Source: Plantactinospora sp. KBS50 (GTDB taxonomy: Bacteria > Actinomycetota > Actinomycetes > Mycobacteriales > Micromonosporaceae). Taken from it: a stretch of DNA of 64,000 bases. Where the stretch lies: assembly GCF_002285795.1 (NCBI RefSeq), contig NZ_CP022961.1, forward strand, positions 186,001-250,000. Reading direction: 5' to 3'. The stretch's first letter is position 1. Every line of letters begins with the position of its first letter. Shown one piece after another: positions 53,333-61,861 of this stretch. The notes beneath the pieces were generated by a model that saw only the letters and a list, made by a program, of their open reading frames with translations, made no database searches and was not told where the DNA came from. The position numbers were made by a program, and so were the translations under genes.

Positions 53333-54697
53333 TCAGTGCTGGATCTCGACCCCGGCCGCCAGCAGCGCCTTGATGACCTGTGCCGACTCGCCGTAACCGA
53401 TCACCAGCACGGCGTCCGCCTGGTAGTTCTTGATCTCCTCGGCGCCGGCCGAGAAGTCGAGGGTGGAGCCGTTGCCGTCCGGCGGCGGGTCGTAGGTCAG
53501 CAGCTTGAGGCTGTCCACGCCGATGCCGGCCCGTTCCAGCTCGGCCCGCACGTACCCCTGGAGGCCCTGGCCGTAGGAGTCCTTGCGGGCGACCAGAACG
53601 ATCTTGTGCGGACCGTCCCGCAGGATCACATCGGCCAGCGCGCGGCCCTGGAGGATGTCCGACGGCGCGGTCCGGAAGTAGAGGCCCTTGTCCTCGATGG
53701 TGCTCAGGCCCGCGTCGGTGTTGCAGGGTGAGAAGAGGACGAGCCCGGCCGCGACCACGTCCGGCAGCACGGTCCGGGAGATCCCGGAGGCGCCGGCACC
53801 GATGATCACCTGTACGCCGTCGGCCACATGCTGGGCGACGGTGGCCTTCGCCACCTCGGGGTTGGTGCCGTCGTCGCCGTCGATCCACTCCACCGGCTCG
53901 CCCAGCACCCCGCCCGCGGCGTTGACATCCTTCACGCCCAGCAGCGCGCCGGTGATCATCGGCGGGTACGCGAGCGCGAGGTCGCCGGTCTTCGGCAGCA
54001 GCCCGCCGAGCTTCAACGGCGCACCGGTCTTCCTGTTGCTCCGACCGGTCTGCTCCTTCTGCGGCGCCGGCGGTGCGGCGGTGCTGGCGGTCGTCTCGTC
54101 GCCCGCGCCGACGAACTCGGTCTTCGCCTCGTCGATCTGGTCGGAGTCGTTGAAGTGCAACGTGCCGTAGCTGGCCGTGGAGGGTTCGCCGGCGGTGGTG
54201 AAGCCGCCCCGGGTCAGCGAGATCCCGCGGTACTCGATGTCGATCCCGGAGCGGGCCAGCTTCAGGCAGGCCGCGGCCGTGTCGCAGCGCTGCCCGGTGG
54301 TGGTCACCCCGTTGATCTGCCGGGCGATCTTCGCCGGCTCCGTGGAGCCGGCCAACTGCGCGGCGAGCGCGCTGATCACGACCGCGTCGTACGACTCGGC
54401 GGCGTAGGTGAAGTCGTTGAGCTTCGGATCGACGGTGTGCAGCCGGTCCTTGAAGTCCTGCGGCAGCGGGGTCAGCGGCGTGGTGCCCTTCATCCCGCTG
54501 AGGATGCCGACCTGGTCGGGGAACTCCTTACCGAACGAGTTCTGCATGTTGCCGTCCGTGCCGTAGAGCCGGACCTGGGGAGCGGCGGTGGTGTCGCCGC
54601 TGCTGTCCTTCTCGTCCTTGCTGCACGCGGTGGCGGTCAGCGCCAGGACGGCGCACGCGGTGAGTGCGACGCCCCGGGTCAGACGGGAAACGGGCAT
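53333..54697 (-). CDS. Substrate-binding lipoprotein, circularly permuted LivJ-like
   Basis: 454 aa. Lipoprotein signal MPVSRLTRGVALTACAVLALT with Cys25 in the lipobox. The order of parts is unusual. Residues ~40-200 (LYGTDGNMQNSFGKEFP, FTYAAESYDAVVISALA, CDTAAACLKLARSGIDIEYRG, ASYGTLHFND) look like the C-terminal half of a branched-chain amino-acid-type binding protein. Residues ~225-454 (LKLGGLLPKTGDLALAYPPM, GVKDVNAAGGVLGEPVEW, VIIGAGASGISRTVLP, VLVIGYGESAQVIKALLAAGVEIQ) look like the N-terminal half. A Pro/Ala/Lys linker at ~200-225 joins them. So the protein ends where it would normally continue. No transporter genes are adjacent; the ligand is unknown. Confidence 0.85.
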   Translation of the reverse strand: MPVSRLTRGVALTACAVLALTATACSKDEKDSSGDTTAAPQVRLYGTDGNMQNSFGKEFPDQVGILSGMKGTTPLTPLPQDFKDRLHTVDPKLNDFTYAAESYDAVVISALAAQLAGSTEPAKIARQINGVTTTGQRCDTAAACLKLARSGIDIEYRGISLTRGGFTTAGEPSTASYGTLHFNDSDQIDEAKTEFVGAGDETTASTAAPPAPQKEQTGRSNRKTGAPLKLGGLLPKTGDLALAYPPMITGALLGVKDVNAAGGVLGEPVEWIDGDDGTNPEVAKATVAQHVADGVQVIIGAGASGISRTVLPDVVAAGLVLFSPCNTDAGLSTIEDKGLYFRTAPSDILQGRALADVILRDGPHKIVLVARKDSYGQGLQGYVRAELERAGIGVDSLKLLTYDPPPDGNGSTLDFSAGAEEIKNYQADAVLVIGYGESAQVIKALLAAGVEIQH

Positions 54698-54832
54698 GGT
54701 TCCGTCCTCTCTCCCCTAAGGTCCGGCCCGCACCCTAACGCGCCGTGGAACAAAAATGTGAAGGTGGCTGCCTGGAAGTTGCAGCGCCACGCCCGACGAC
54801 GGCGTTTTGCTGCGCGGGTTGACGCCGCGGAA

Positions 54833-54838
54833 TACTGT
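54833..54838 (+). promoter_or_regulatory. -10 of the 54846 gene
   Basis: TACTGT lies 7 nt before the GTG start, consistent with a leaderless mRNA. Confidence 0.45.
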
Positions 54839-54845
54839 TCGGCAC

Positions 54846-55232
54846 GTGACGGATCTGCCACCGGAAACCCTCGACGACGCGGCCGCGGTGCTGCGCTCGG
54901 CGCTCGCCGGCGACTGCGATGCCGTGGCCGGCGCCTTCGACGCGGTTCTCGACCGGTCCGGGGTGGTCGGTGCGTACGACGTGGCCTGGTGCCTGGCCGC
55001 CGCGATGGTGCCGGCCGGTACGCCGAGCGGATCCTGGACGCTGGACTTCCCCGGCATCGACCAGGCGCGGTACGACGCCCGCTGGGTGGCCCGGTTCGTC
55101 AGCGCGTACGCCAACTCGGACGTGCCCACCGCGGAGGCGCTGTTCGGCGCCGCGCTCGCCGACGGGCAACTGCCCGACTGCCTGCTGACGCTGGCCGGCT
55201 CGGCGGGGGCGACCCTGCGCCGCCGGACCTGA
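54846..55232 (+). CDS. Hypothetical protein
   Basis: 128 aa from the GTG at 54846. Helical and Ala-rich, with no signal peptide or membrane segment: TLDDAAAVLRSALAGDCDAVAGAFDAVLDRSG, YDVAWCLAAAMVPAG and RWVARFVSAYANSDVPTAEALFGAALADGQLPDCLLTLAGSAGATL. I do not recognise the family. It is divergent from the permuted binding protein and convergent with a secreted protein gene. Codon use (third-position G/C) fits a real gene. Confidence 0.7.
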   Translation: MTDLPPETLDDAAAVLRSALAGDCDAVAGAFDAVLDRSGVVGAYDVAWCLAAAMVPAGTPSGSWTLDFPGIDQARYDARWVARFVSAYANSDVPTAEALFGAALADGQLPDCLLTLAGSAGATLRRRT

Positions 55233-55243
55233 GCTTCGTCGGC

Positions 55244-55268
55244 GCTGGGCCGCCGCCCCCGGCCCAGC
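55244..55268. terminator. 9-bp bidirectional stem-loop
   Basis: GCTGGGCCG (55244-55252) pairs with CGGCCCAGC (55260-55268) between convergent genes. Confidence 0.6.
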
Positions 55269-55277
55269 CGTGCCGAC

Positions 55278-55715
55278 TCAGTACGCGGTGTCGGAGATCA
55301 GCGGGTCGTACTGGAAGAAGTTGTTCGAGAAGCGGACCCGGAAGTTGACGCCGTCCTTGACGTTGGTGGCGACGGTGAACCAACTGGACCTGGCCGGCAG
55401 GTAGGTCCAGTAGTTGCAGCTGCTGGTCTTGTCCACGAAGATCACGCAGGCATTCGTGCTGAAGCTGCTGTCGTTGCGGACGTTGATGTCGGCGCACCGC
55501 GTCGACGTGGTGAAGGTGCCGACCTCGCCGCCCCAGCCGCCCTGCTGGAACACCCGGTGCACGGCGCCGCCGTAGCACGAGGTCAGCGTCGAGGCCAGGT
55601 TGGGACCGTCGGATTCGGTCCCCGGCGCGGCGTACGCCGCCTGTGGCAGCAGCGCCGCCGAGGCGACCAGGGACAGGCTTGCGCCGAGTAACAGCCGGTG
55701 AGCGGGCATGGACAT
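55278..55715 (-). CDS. Secreted protein of unknown function
   Basis: 145 aa from an ATG at 55715 with GGAGGTG 2 nt upstream. A Sec signal peptide (HRLLLGASLSLVASAALLPQAAYAA) ends near residue 30. The mature part has four Cys residues (LTSCYGG, TRCADINVRN, NACVIFVD, SSCNYWTYLPA), which can make two disulfides, and is rich in Thr, Ser, Asn and aromatics, as in small secreted beta-sheet proteins. The repeated NVRND/NVKDG/RVRFSN elements suggest a beta-sandwich. Not recognised. Confidence 0.78.
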   Translation of the reverse strand: MSMPAHRLLLGASLSLVASAALLPQAAYAAPGTESDGPNLASTLTSCYGGAVHRVFQQGGWGGEVGTFTTSTRCADINVRNDSSFSTNACVIFVDKTSSCNYWTYLPARSSWFTVATNVKDGVNFRVRFSNNFFQYDPLISDTAY

Positions 55716-55817
55716 GGCACCTCCGCGGGAAAGCGTTGTCAGAGCATCGACGATCGTAGCTACAAATGGGTGTTTGGTCAGCCCCTGTGTCGGACTGGCG
55801 TGATAACTGTTGGTGTC

Positions 55818-56537
55818 ATGCCGGATGTGATCCTCGACAAGGTACGCAAGCTGCTGGCCAAGGCCGAGGATCCCGGCTGCACGGCGCAGGAGGCGGCGGC
55901 GTTCATGGCCAAGGCCACCGACCTGATCGCCCGGTACGGAGTGGACCGGGCGCTGCTGGCCACCCGGGAGCCCGGCACCGACCCGATCGGCGACCGGGTG
56001 GTCGAGCTTCCCCCGCCGTACGCGCTGGACAAGGCCGGACTGCTCGCCGGGGTGGCCACCGCGCTGCGCTGCCGGTCGGTGCGCCGCCGCAGCGGACCGG
56101 GCCGGTTCACCATGCACCTCTTCGGCTTCACCAGCGACCTGGACCGGGCCGAGCTGCTCTTCACCTCGCTGCTCGTGCAGGCCGCGCACGGCCTCGCCGG
56201 CACGCCCGTACCCGCGGGCGAACACCCGGCCGCCTTCCGGCGATCCTGGCTGGCCGGCTTCACGGCCGCGGTCGCGCACCGGCTGCGCCAGGCGGAGGCG
56301 ACCGCGGCGACCACGGCCGCCGGCTCCGGCGCGCCGTCGATGGCGCTCGTGCTCGCCGACCGGTCCGGCCGGGTGGAGCAGCGGTTGACCGAGGCGTACC
56401 CGCACACCGTGCTCGCGGGCGCGCGGCGGCTGGCCGGCGGCGGTCGCGGGCTGGGCGTCGTGGCCGGGCGCCGCGCGGATCTGGGCGACCCGCGGCTTGA
56501 CGGCCCGGCCGGTACCGTCCCGGGGCTGACCGGGTGA
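55818..56537 (+). CDS. DUF2786-domain protein
   Basis: 239 aa from the ATG at 55818. The N-terminal VILDKVRKLLAKAEDPGCTAQEAAAFMAKATDLIARYGVDRALL is the short helical DUF2786 domain. The rest is an alpha/beta region with an FGFTSDLDRAELLFTSLLVQAAHGL motif common in DUF2786 proteins. Family members are often phage- or mobile-element-linked or of unknown role. Here there are no phage neighbours. The C-terminus is Gly/Arg-rich. Confidence 0.8.
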   Translation: MPDVILDKVRKLLAKAEDPGCTAQEAAAFMAKATDLIARYGVDRALLATREPGTDPIGDRVVELPPPYALDKAGLLAGVATALRCRSVRRRSGPGRFTMHLFGFTSDLDRAELLFTSLLVQAAHGLAGTPVPAGEHPAAFRRSWLAGFTAAVAHRLRQAEATAATTAAGSGAPSMALVLADRSGRVEQRLTEAYPHTVLAGARRLAGGGRGLGVVAGRRADLGDPRLDGPAGTVPGLTG

Positions 56538-56565
56538 GGACCGGCGTCCGGGTCGGGCCCGCGGC

Positions 56566-57078
56566 TCAGCCGGCCGCGCGCAGCATTTCGGCGTACCGGC
56601 CGAGCAGTTCCTGCCAGCCGGCGGTCAGCGCCTGGAGGTAGCCCGCGGCGGCGTCGCCGTGCCTGTCGAACGCTCGATGATCAAGCTCGACCAGCGTGTG
56701 CGTACCGTTGTCGGCGACGAACCGTACGTCGATCTCGCTGGCCTGCTCGGGGTCCGGCACCGGTGCCCGGTCGGGGCCGATCTGCCAGGTCATCAGCAGG
56801 CGGTGCGGCGGGTCCCAGACCAGCACCCGGCCCCAGTCGGTACGGAAGCCGTGCGGCCCGATCTCGAAGGCCATGCCGTCGGGCCGCGGCTCGATGCCGA
56901 TGTCCGCCAGGGCGTCCGGGCCGGACCAGGTGTACTCCCGTACCCACCAGTCGGCGAGTCGCCCGGTGAACGCCTCGAACGCCAGGGCCGGCGGCACCGG
57001 AACCTCGACCCGGCAGTGCAGGGAGAAGCCTGCGGCATCGGCCTGGACCTCGGGGAGTTTGGTGGCGCCCTGTCCCAT
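56566..57078 (-). CDS. SRPBCC (AHSA1/START-like) domain protein
   Basis: 170 aa with a hydrophobic-pocket SRPBCC fold. FSLHCRVEVPVPPALAFEAFTGRLADWWVREYTW is the usual opening, then FEIGPHGFRTDWGRVLVWDPPHRLLMTWQIG and TLVELDHRAFDRHGDAAAGYLQALTAGWQELLGRYAEML. Relatives bind lipids or act in polyketide or stress pathways; no ligand can be inferred. -10 TATGGT (57087-57092, minus strand) lies 8 nt before the ATG, so it may be leaderless. Confidence 0.82.
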   Translation of the reverse strand: MGQGATKLPEVQADAAGFSLHCRVEVPVPPALAFEAFTGRLADWWVREYTWSGPDALADIGIEPRPDGMAFEIGPHGFRTDWGRVLVWDPPHRLLMTWQIGPDRAPVPDPEQASEIDVRFVADNGTHTLVELDHRAFDRHGDAAAGYLQALTAGWQELLGRYAEMLRAAG

Positions 57079-57218
57079 AGGCCCGGACCATACCGGCTGC
57101 CCTGCGGGCGCACAGCTTGGCGATCATTTCGGAACGGCAACGGCCGGACGCCCGAGGGGTCTACGCCGGACACATCGCCGCCGGGCCGCGCCGCCCCGGA
57201 CCCGGAGTTCCACACACA

Positions 57219-57258
57219 GAAAAGGTCCCCACCCACGTTTCCGTGGGTAGGGACCCTT
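57219..57258 (-). terminator. Terminator of the tRNA cluster with T-tract
   Basis: A long stem (57223-57237 with 57242-57258, one loop of TTTC in plus orientation) followed on the minus strand by TTTT. It is the only classical intrinsic terminator in the window and lies 21 bp beyond tRNA-Phe. Confidence 0.8.
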
Positions 57259-57279
57259 GTAGCCCGGCGAAAGGCTATG

Positions 57280-57353
57280 TGGCCAGGGGCGGGGTCGAAC
57301 CGCCGACCTTCCGATTTTCAGTCGGACGCTCGTACCAACTGAGCTACCTGGCC
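57280..57353 (-). tRNA. tRNA-Phe (GAA)
   Basis: 74 nt. Acceptor GGCCAGG/CCTGGCC, anticodon loop CTGAAAA with GAA, T-arm GGTTCGA. CCA is not encoded. Confidence 0.93.
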
Positions 57354-57457
57354 GGGTGCTCGGGACATGTTACCTGCTCGACGGGCCGGCCACCGGGCGG
57401 GTATCGCGTTCCGAAACGCAAACCGCCGCGCGGGTGACGCGCGGCGATCGGCGCTGG

Positions 57458-57531
57458 CGGTCCTGACGGGACTTGAACCCGCGACCTCCGCCTTGACAGG
57501 GCGGCGAGCACTCCAACTGCTCCACAGGACC
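57458..57531 (-). tRNA. tRNA-Asp (GTC)
   Basis: 74 nt. Acceptor GGTCCTG/CAGGACC, anticodon GTC in CTGTCAA, T-arm GGTTCAA, discriminator G. Confidence 0.93.
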
Positions 57532-57561
57532 TTGCTGACCGGCTGGGCCGGGTGTTGCGCG

Positions 57562-57634
57562 TGCCCCCAACGGGATTCGAACCCGTGCTACCGCCTTGAA
57601 AGGGCGGCGTCCTGGGCCACTAGACGATGAGGGC
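57562..57634 (-). tRNA. tRNA-Glu (TTC)
   Basis: 73 nt. Acceptor GCCCTCA pairs with TGGGGGC (one G-T), anticodon TTC in CTTTCAA, T-arm GGTTCGA. First of the Glu-Asp-Phe series in transcription order. Confidence 0.93.
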
Positions 57635-57744
57635 GGCCCCGCCATCATTGCACATGACAACTCGAGCGGCTGTGCTCCCATCCGGCCCCGCCGGAGGCTT
57701 CGAAAGCATACGTGATGCCCCGGCCGGCGGCCAAACCGGTACCC

Positions 57745-57802
57745 GCCCCGCCTCCCGTCCCGCCTCCCGCCTCCCGAGGGCGTCGGGCCGAGGGCCGAGG
57801 GG
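57745..57802. repeat. CCCGCCT-type microsatellite after the deacetylase gene
   Basis: Repeated GCCTCCC/GTCCCGCC units run up to the stop of the minus-strand deacetylase gene, again at a gene 3' end. The 57635-57802 gap has no gene. Confidence 0.6.
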
Positions 57803-58654
57803 TCAGCGAAGCTGGACGATGCCGTAGTGCTGCTTCAGCCAGGCGATGACCTCCGGACAGGCGGCCACCGTACCGCTGCGGTTTCCGCCGCCGTCGTGCA
57901 TCAGCACGATGCCGCCGGCCCGGGCGTGCTTCTCGACGCCGGACACGATCGCCGGCTTGCCCGGACTGGCCCAGTCCCGCGGGTCGACGGTCCAGTGCAG
58001 CGGGCTCATCCCCAGGTCCTTGACCACGGTCAGCTCGGGCATCGTCCACTCGCCGCCGGGCTGCCGGAAGTACGGGATCGGAGCGTCCGGCGCCCCCCGG
58101 TGGATCGCGTCGTTGGTGCGGGTCAGGTCGGCGCGGATGGTGTCCGCCGACTTCCGGCCGAGCCGCAGGTCGTGGGACCAGCTGTGGTTGCACAGCGTGT
58201 GGCCCTCCCGCACGATCCGGGCGACCAGGTCGGGATACTGCCGGGCCTTCACGCCGATGATGCAGAAGGTGGCCTTCACGCCCGCCTTCTTCAGGGCGTC
58301 CAGCACCTTCGGCGTCCAGGTCGGCTGGGGGCCGTCGTCGAAGGTGAGCGCGACGGCGCGTACCCCGGTGGACCGGCGGGTGGCGCGGATGGCCGCCAGA
58401 TCCGGCCCGCTGGTCTTGGCCGGCGTGGCCTTCGCCGTGGGCCGGGCCGACGGGCTCGGGCCGGGCGGGGTGGACGGCGGCGCCTCGGAGGTCGGTGCCG
58501 GGCCGGTGCCGGCCCGGCCCGCCCCGGCCCGGCCCGCCCCGGCCCGGTTGGCCGTGTGGGACGTCGGCGAGGTGCCGGGTCCCCCGTCGCCGCCGCAGGC
58601 GCCGGCCAGCAGGGCCAGCAGCAGGAGCAGCGCGACGGGTGCGCGGGTATGCAT
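57803..58654 (-). CDS. Lipoprotein polysaccharide deacetylase (NodB domain)
   Basis: 283 aa. The signal peptide ends in lipobox LLAGAC (Cys20). A Pro/Thr/Ala/Gly linker with RAGAGRAGAG repeats precedes a carbohydrate esterase 4 domain. It shows motif 1 ALTFDDGPQP (catalytic Asp and metal Asp), motif 2 NHSWSH (metal His pair), motif 3 YFRQPGGEW, motif 4 in HWTVDPRDWA and motif 5 VLMHDGGGNRSGT. It probably removes acetyl groups from peptidoglycan or a surface sugar outside the cell. Confidence 0.92.
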   Translation of the reverse strand: MHTRAPVALLLLLALLAGACGGDGGPGTSPTSHTANRAGAGRAGAGRAGTGPAPTSEAPPSTPPGPSPSARPTAKATPAKTSGPDLAAIRATRRSTGVRAVALTFDDGPQPTWTPKVLDALKKAGVKATFCIIGVKARQYPDLVARIVREGHTLCNHSWSHDLRLGRKSADTIRADLTRTNDAIHRGAPDAPIPYFRQPGGEWTMPELTVVKDLGMSPLHWTVDPRDWASPGKPAIVSGVEKHARAGGIVLMHDGGGNRSGTVAACPEVIAWLKQHYGIVQLR

Positions 58655-58809
58655 CGATGGCTCCCGAGAGGGGTTCGGAAGGTCGGGCGGGAACGGACGT
58701 TATCGCACCATCGGGCCCGTTGTCTGCCTCGCCCCCCTCGACGATCTTGCGGCTGTCGGGACGCAAAAGCGGGTTAGCAGCCGAAAACGGAGAGATGGTC
58801 GGAATCGTG

Positions 58810-59766
58810 TCAGCTGGCGGCGTGGCGAGACTCCGGCGCGCTCACCGCCACCGTGAGGCTCACCGTCTGACCGAGGTCGGCCGGGCAGGCGACACCCAGC
58901 GGCAGCCCTTCGCGCTGCCAGCCGGGTCCGGCCGCGACCAGCAGCACCGGCCGGCGCGGGTTGTCCAGCACGGCCGCCAGTTGCCGGGGGTCCGCCGTGC
59001 TCCGCGCGTGTGACCAGATCACCACGACCGCCGGCCCGGTCCGGGCGACGGCGCCGGCCATCGCCGCCGGCGGGACCCGGGCGCCGAGCATCCGGCACGG
59101 CCAGCCGGCCTCGGCGAGCGCGGCCGCGAGCGCCTCCAGCGGCAGCGTGTGCTGCTCCTCGTCGGCGCAGGCCAGCAGGATCCGCGCCGGTCCGGCGTCC
59201 GGACCGGGGCGGGGCACCGCGGCCAGCGCCTCGGTGACACACCGGGACAGCAGGTGCTCGACCTCGATGAGCCCGCCGGTGGAGGCGTGCCGCTGGCCCA
59301 GCCCGGCCAGCACCGGCCGGATCAGCCGGTCCCAGCAGTCGATCACGCCGTCGGCCTCGATGGCCTGGTCCAGGGCGTACCGCATGCCGGCCTGGTCCAA
59401 CCGGACGGCGGCGCGGGCCAGGCCGTGCGCCGCGGTGCCGGCCCGGCCCAGCGGCAGCACCGGAACGCCGGCGGCGGCCGGGGTACCCGTCCGGCGGCGG
59501 CGCGGTGCCGTCTGCGGCGCCCCCGGCTCGTGCGGGTTGGGCACCAGCCGGGCCCAGCGGGCCGCCTCGGCCGGGCCGATCCCGTCGGCGGTCAGTCGCC
59601 GCATGATCTCCAGCCGGGCCAGGTCCTCCGCCGTGTACCGCCGGTGATGCCCGGGAACGTGCCGGCTCGGGCCGAGACCGTACCGCTGGTGCCAGGTCCG
59701 GAGCGTGGTGACCGCCACCCCGAGCCGCCGAGCCACGGCGCCCGCGCTCAGCGCCTCATCGACCAC
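58810..59766 (-). CDS. MerR-family regulator with B12-binding-like domain (CarH/LitR type)
   Basis: 318 aa from a GTG at 59766 with GGAG 7 nt upstream; an ATG at 59790 would add 8 residues. It overlaps the end of idi. The MerR helix-turn-helix is LSAGAVARRLGVAVTTLRTWHQRYG and HHRRYTAEDLARLEIM. The second half follows the CarH plan: a four-helix part ending GLIEVEHLLSRCV, then a Rossmann-like cobalamin domain with ILLACADEEQHTLPLEAL. His in EEQHTLP fits the E-x-x-H cobalt ligand, although the usual following Gly is Pro. The conserved Trp of CarH photoreceptors before EH seems to be absent. It probably controls carotenoid genes in response to light or B12. Confidence 0.82.
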   Translation of the reverse strand: MVDEALSAGAVARRLGVAVTTLRTWHQRYGLGPSRHVPGHHRRYTAEDLARLEIMRRLTADGIGPAEAARWARLVPNPHEPGAPQTAPRRRRTGTPAAAGVPVLPLGRAGTAAHGLARAAVRLDQAGMRYALDQAIEADGVIDCWDRLIRPVLAGLGQRHASTGGLIEVEHLLSRCVTEALAAVPRPGPDAGPARILLACADEEQHTLPLEALAAALAEAGWPCRMLGARVPPAAMAGAVARTGPAVVVIWSHARSTADPRQLAAVLDNPRRPVLLVAAGPGWQREGLPLGVACPADLGQTVSLTVAVSAPESRHAAS

Positions 59767-60343
59767 CCGACCGCTCCGCCACCTCGCCATGTCGCTGTGC
59801 GTCGGGCGGACCGGGCCGCAGCAGCCGGTCGAGCACGCCGACCAGCCAGGGCGCGTACGCGTCGGGCGTCGCGACCAAATCGTCCGCCACGGTGACCGGG
59901 TCGACCCAGCGCACCTCGGCCACCTCGGCCGGGTCGGGCCGCACCGGCGTGCCGGCGGGCAGCACCCCGCGCAGCACGTGGTCGTACTCGTACTCGACCC
60001 GGCCCGTGGCCGGGTCGCCGGCCCGGTACAGGTGCACGCCGCACTCGGTGAGCGGGACCGGCGGCACCCCCAGTTCCTCGTGCAGTCGCACGTTGGCGGC
60101 CTCGGCCAGCGGCTGCTCCGGGGCGGGATGCCCGCAGCAGGAGTTCGCCCAGCGCAGCGGGAAGCGCGTCTTGTCCGCCGACCGCCGTTGCAGCAGCACC
60201 CGCCCGGCGTCGTCGACCAGGAACACCGAGAAGGCCCGGTGCAGCCGGCCGGGTGGTTCGTGCGCCGACCGCACGCTGGTTTCGCCCACCGGCGTACCGT
60301 ACTCGTCGACCAGTTCGACCAGATGATCCTCTCGGGACGTCAT
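59756..60343 (-). CDS. idi: Isopentenyl-diphosphate delta-isomerase
   Basis: 195-aa type I (Nudix) IDI that turns IPP into DMAPP for carotenoid precursors. ATG overlaps the crtI stop (ATGA). The Nudix-like part has HRAFSVFLVDDAGRVLLQRRSADKTRFPLRWANSCCGHPAPEQ, with the active-site Cys in NSCCGHP, and the metal-binding Glu in LHEELG and EYEYDHVLRG. It works upstream of CrtE. Confidence 0.94.
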   Translation of the reverse strand: MTSREDHLVELVDEYGTPVGETSVRSAHEPPGRLHRAFSVFLVDDAGRVLLQRRSADKTRFPLRWANSCCGHPAPEQPLAEAANVRLHEELGVPPVPLTECGVHLYRAGDPATGRVEYEYDHVLRGVLPAGTPVRPDPAEVAEVRWVDPVTVADDLVATPDAYAPWLVGVLDRLLRPGPPDAQRHGEVAERSGGR

Positions 60344-61821
60344 CGCGCACCGCCGAGGATCCGGCCGGCGGCAAGCTTGCCGGAGATCAGCACCATCGGT
60401 ACCCCCACTCCCGGTTGCGTTCCCGAGCCCACGAACACCACGTTCGAGAGCGTGCGGTGCAGGTTGGACGGCCGGAACGGACCGGTCTGGAAGAGGCTGT
60501 GCGCCGCCGCGAAGGGCGTGCCGGCGGCCATCCCGGCGTCGGCCCAGTCGGCCGGGGTGACGGTGCGCAGCACCTCCACCCCGTCGGCGAAGCCGACATA
60601 GCCGCGTTCCTCCAGCGTCCGCATCAGCTCGTCCGCGTACCGGCGGCCCAGCCCGCCCCGCCAGTCCAGGTCGGCCCGTTCCAGGTTGGGTACGGGCGCG
60701 AGGACGTAGTACGTCTGCCGGTCGGTGGGGGCGACCGACGGATCGGTTCGGCTCGGGTTGGTGACCAGCAGCGACGGGTCGGACATCAGCCGCCCCTGCT
60801 CGATCACCTCGGTGAAGGTCCGCCGCCACGGCCGGCCGAAGTGGATGTTGTGGTGGGCGATCCGGCGGTAGGACCGGCGGGAGCCGACGTGCAGCACCAC
60901 GCAGGACGGCGAGTAGCGCAGCCGGCGGGTCCGGGCGGGCGGCAGCAGGTCCCGGTACGCCACCGGAAGGTCCGGGTTGAGCACGACCACGTCGGCCGGT
61001 ATCCGCTCGCCGTCGGCGGTCAGCACGGCGGTGGCGCGGCCGGCGGAGGCCTCCACCCGGGTGACGGTGGTGCCGTAGCGGATCTGTACGCCGTGCTTCT
61101 CGGCCGCGCCGGCCAGCGCCCGGGACACCGCGTGCATGCCGCCGCGCGGGAAGCTCACCCCGGCGACCGAGTCCAGGTAGGCGATGACCGCGTAGATCGC
61201 CAGCGCGTCGTGCGGGGCCAGCCCGGCGTACATGGCCTGGAACGAGAAGATGCGGCGGGTCCGTGGATCCCGGAAGAACTGGTCGATCTTGGTCTGCAAC
61301 CGCCGGAAGGCGCCGCTGGCAAGCAGCCGGAGCAGGTTCCCGGTCAGCAGGTCGGTGGGCGCGTCCAGGTTGCGGTCGATGAAGTCGGCGCGCTCCAACC
61401 GCCACAGTTCCCGGGCGTAGTCGACGAACCGCAGGTACCCGTCGGCCTCCCGCGCGCCGCAGACCCGGGAGATCTCGCCGGCCATCCGCACCGTGTCGGT
61501 GATGACGTCCAGGGTGGAGCCGTCCGGGTAGTAGGCCCGGTACGCCGGGTCCAGCGGGGTGATGTCCAGCCAGTCCGTCAGCTTCTCGCCCACCGCGTCC
61601 AGCGCCTCGTCGATCAGCTCCGGCATGGTGAGCACCGTCGGGCCGGTGTCGAACTCGTACCCGTCGACCGCCAGCCGGCCGGCCCGACCACCCGGCACCG
61701 ACTCGCGTTCCAGGACCGTCACCTGGCGCCCGCCGCCGGCCAGGTGCAGGGCGCAGGCCAACCCACCCAGCCCGGCGCCGACCACGAGCACCCGGTCGGT
61801 CGCTCCGGTCACCGTCCGCAT
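60340..61821 (-). CDS. crtI: Phytoene desaturase
   Basis: 493-aa FAD enzyme that desaturates phytoene toward lycopene. Start ATG at 61821 with GGAGGTG 6 nt upstream. It has the dinucleotide motif VLVVGAGLGGLACALHLAGGG, YEFDTGPTVLTMPELIDE, and the C-terminal VVFVGSGTQPGVGVPMVLISGKLAAGRIL flavin-site signature of CrtI. It lies between crtE (40-bp gap) and idi. Confidence 0.94.
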   Translation of the reverse strand: MRTVTGATDRVLVVGAGLGGLACALHLAGGGRQVTVLERESVPGGRAGRLAVDGYEFDTGPTVLTMPELIDEALDAVGEKLTDWLDITPLDPAYRAYYPDGSTLDVITDTVRMAGEISRVCGAREADGYLRFVDYARELWRLERADFIDRNLDAPTDLLTGNLLRLLASGAFRRLQTKIDQFFRDPRTRRIFSFQAMYAGLAPHDALAIYAVIAYLDSVAGVSFPRGGMHAVSRALAGAAEKHGVQIRYGTTVTRVEASAGRATAVLTADGERIPADVVVLNPDLPVAYRDLLPPARTRRLRYSPSCVVLHVGSRRSYRRIAHHNIHFGRPWRRTFTEVIEQGRLMSDPSLLVTNPSRTDPSVAPTDRQTYYVLAPVPNLERADLDWRGGLGRRYADELMRTLEERGYVGFADGVEVLRTVTPADWADAGMAAGTPFAAAHSLFQTGPFRPSNLHRTLSNVVFVGSGTQPGVGVPMVLISGKLAAGRILGGAR

Positions 61822-61861
61822 CTCGACCACCTCCGCTGCCCCATCCGGCCGACTCCGCCGC

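Noticed and set aside
57117..57827. Short frames across the tRNA cluster
   Set aside because: They read through three clear tRNA genes and a terminator.
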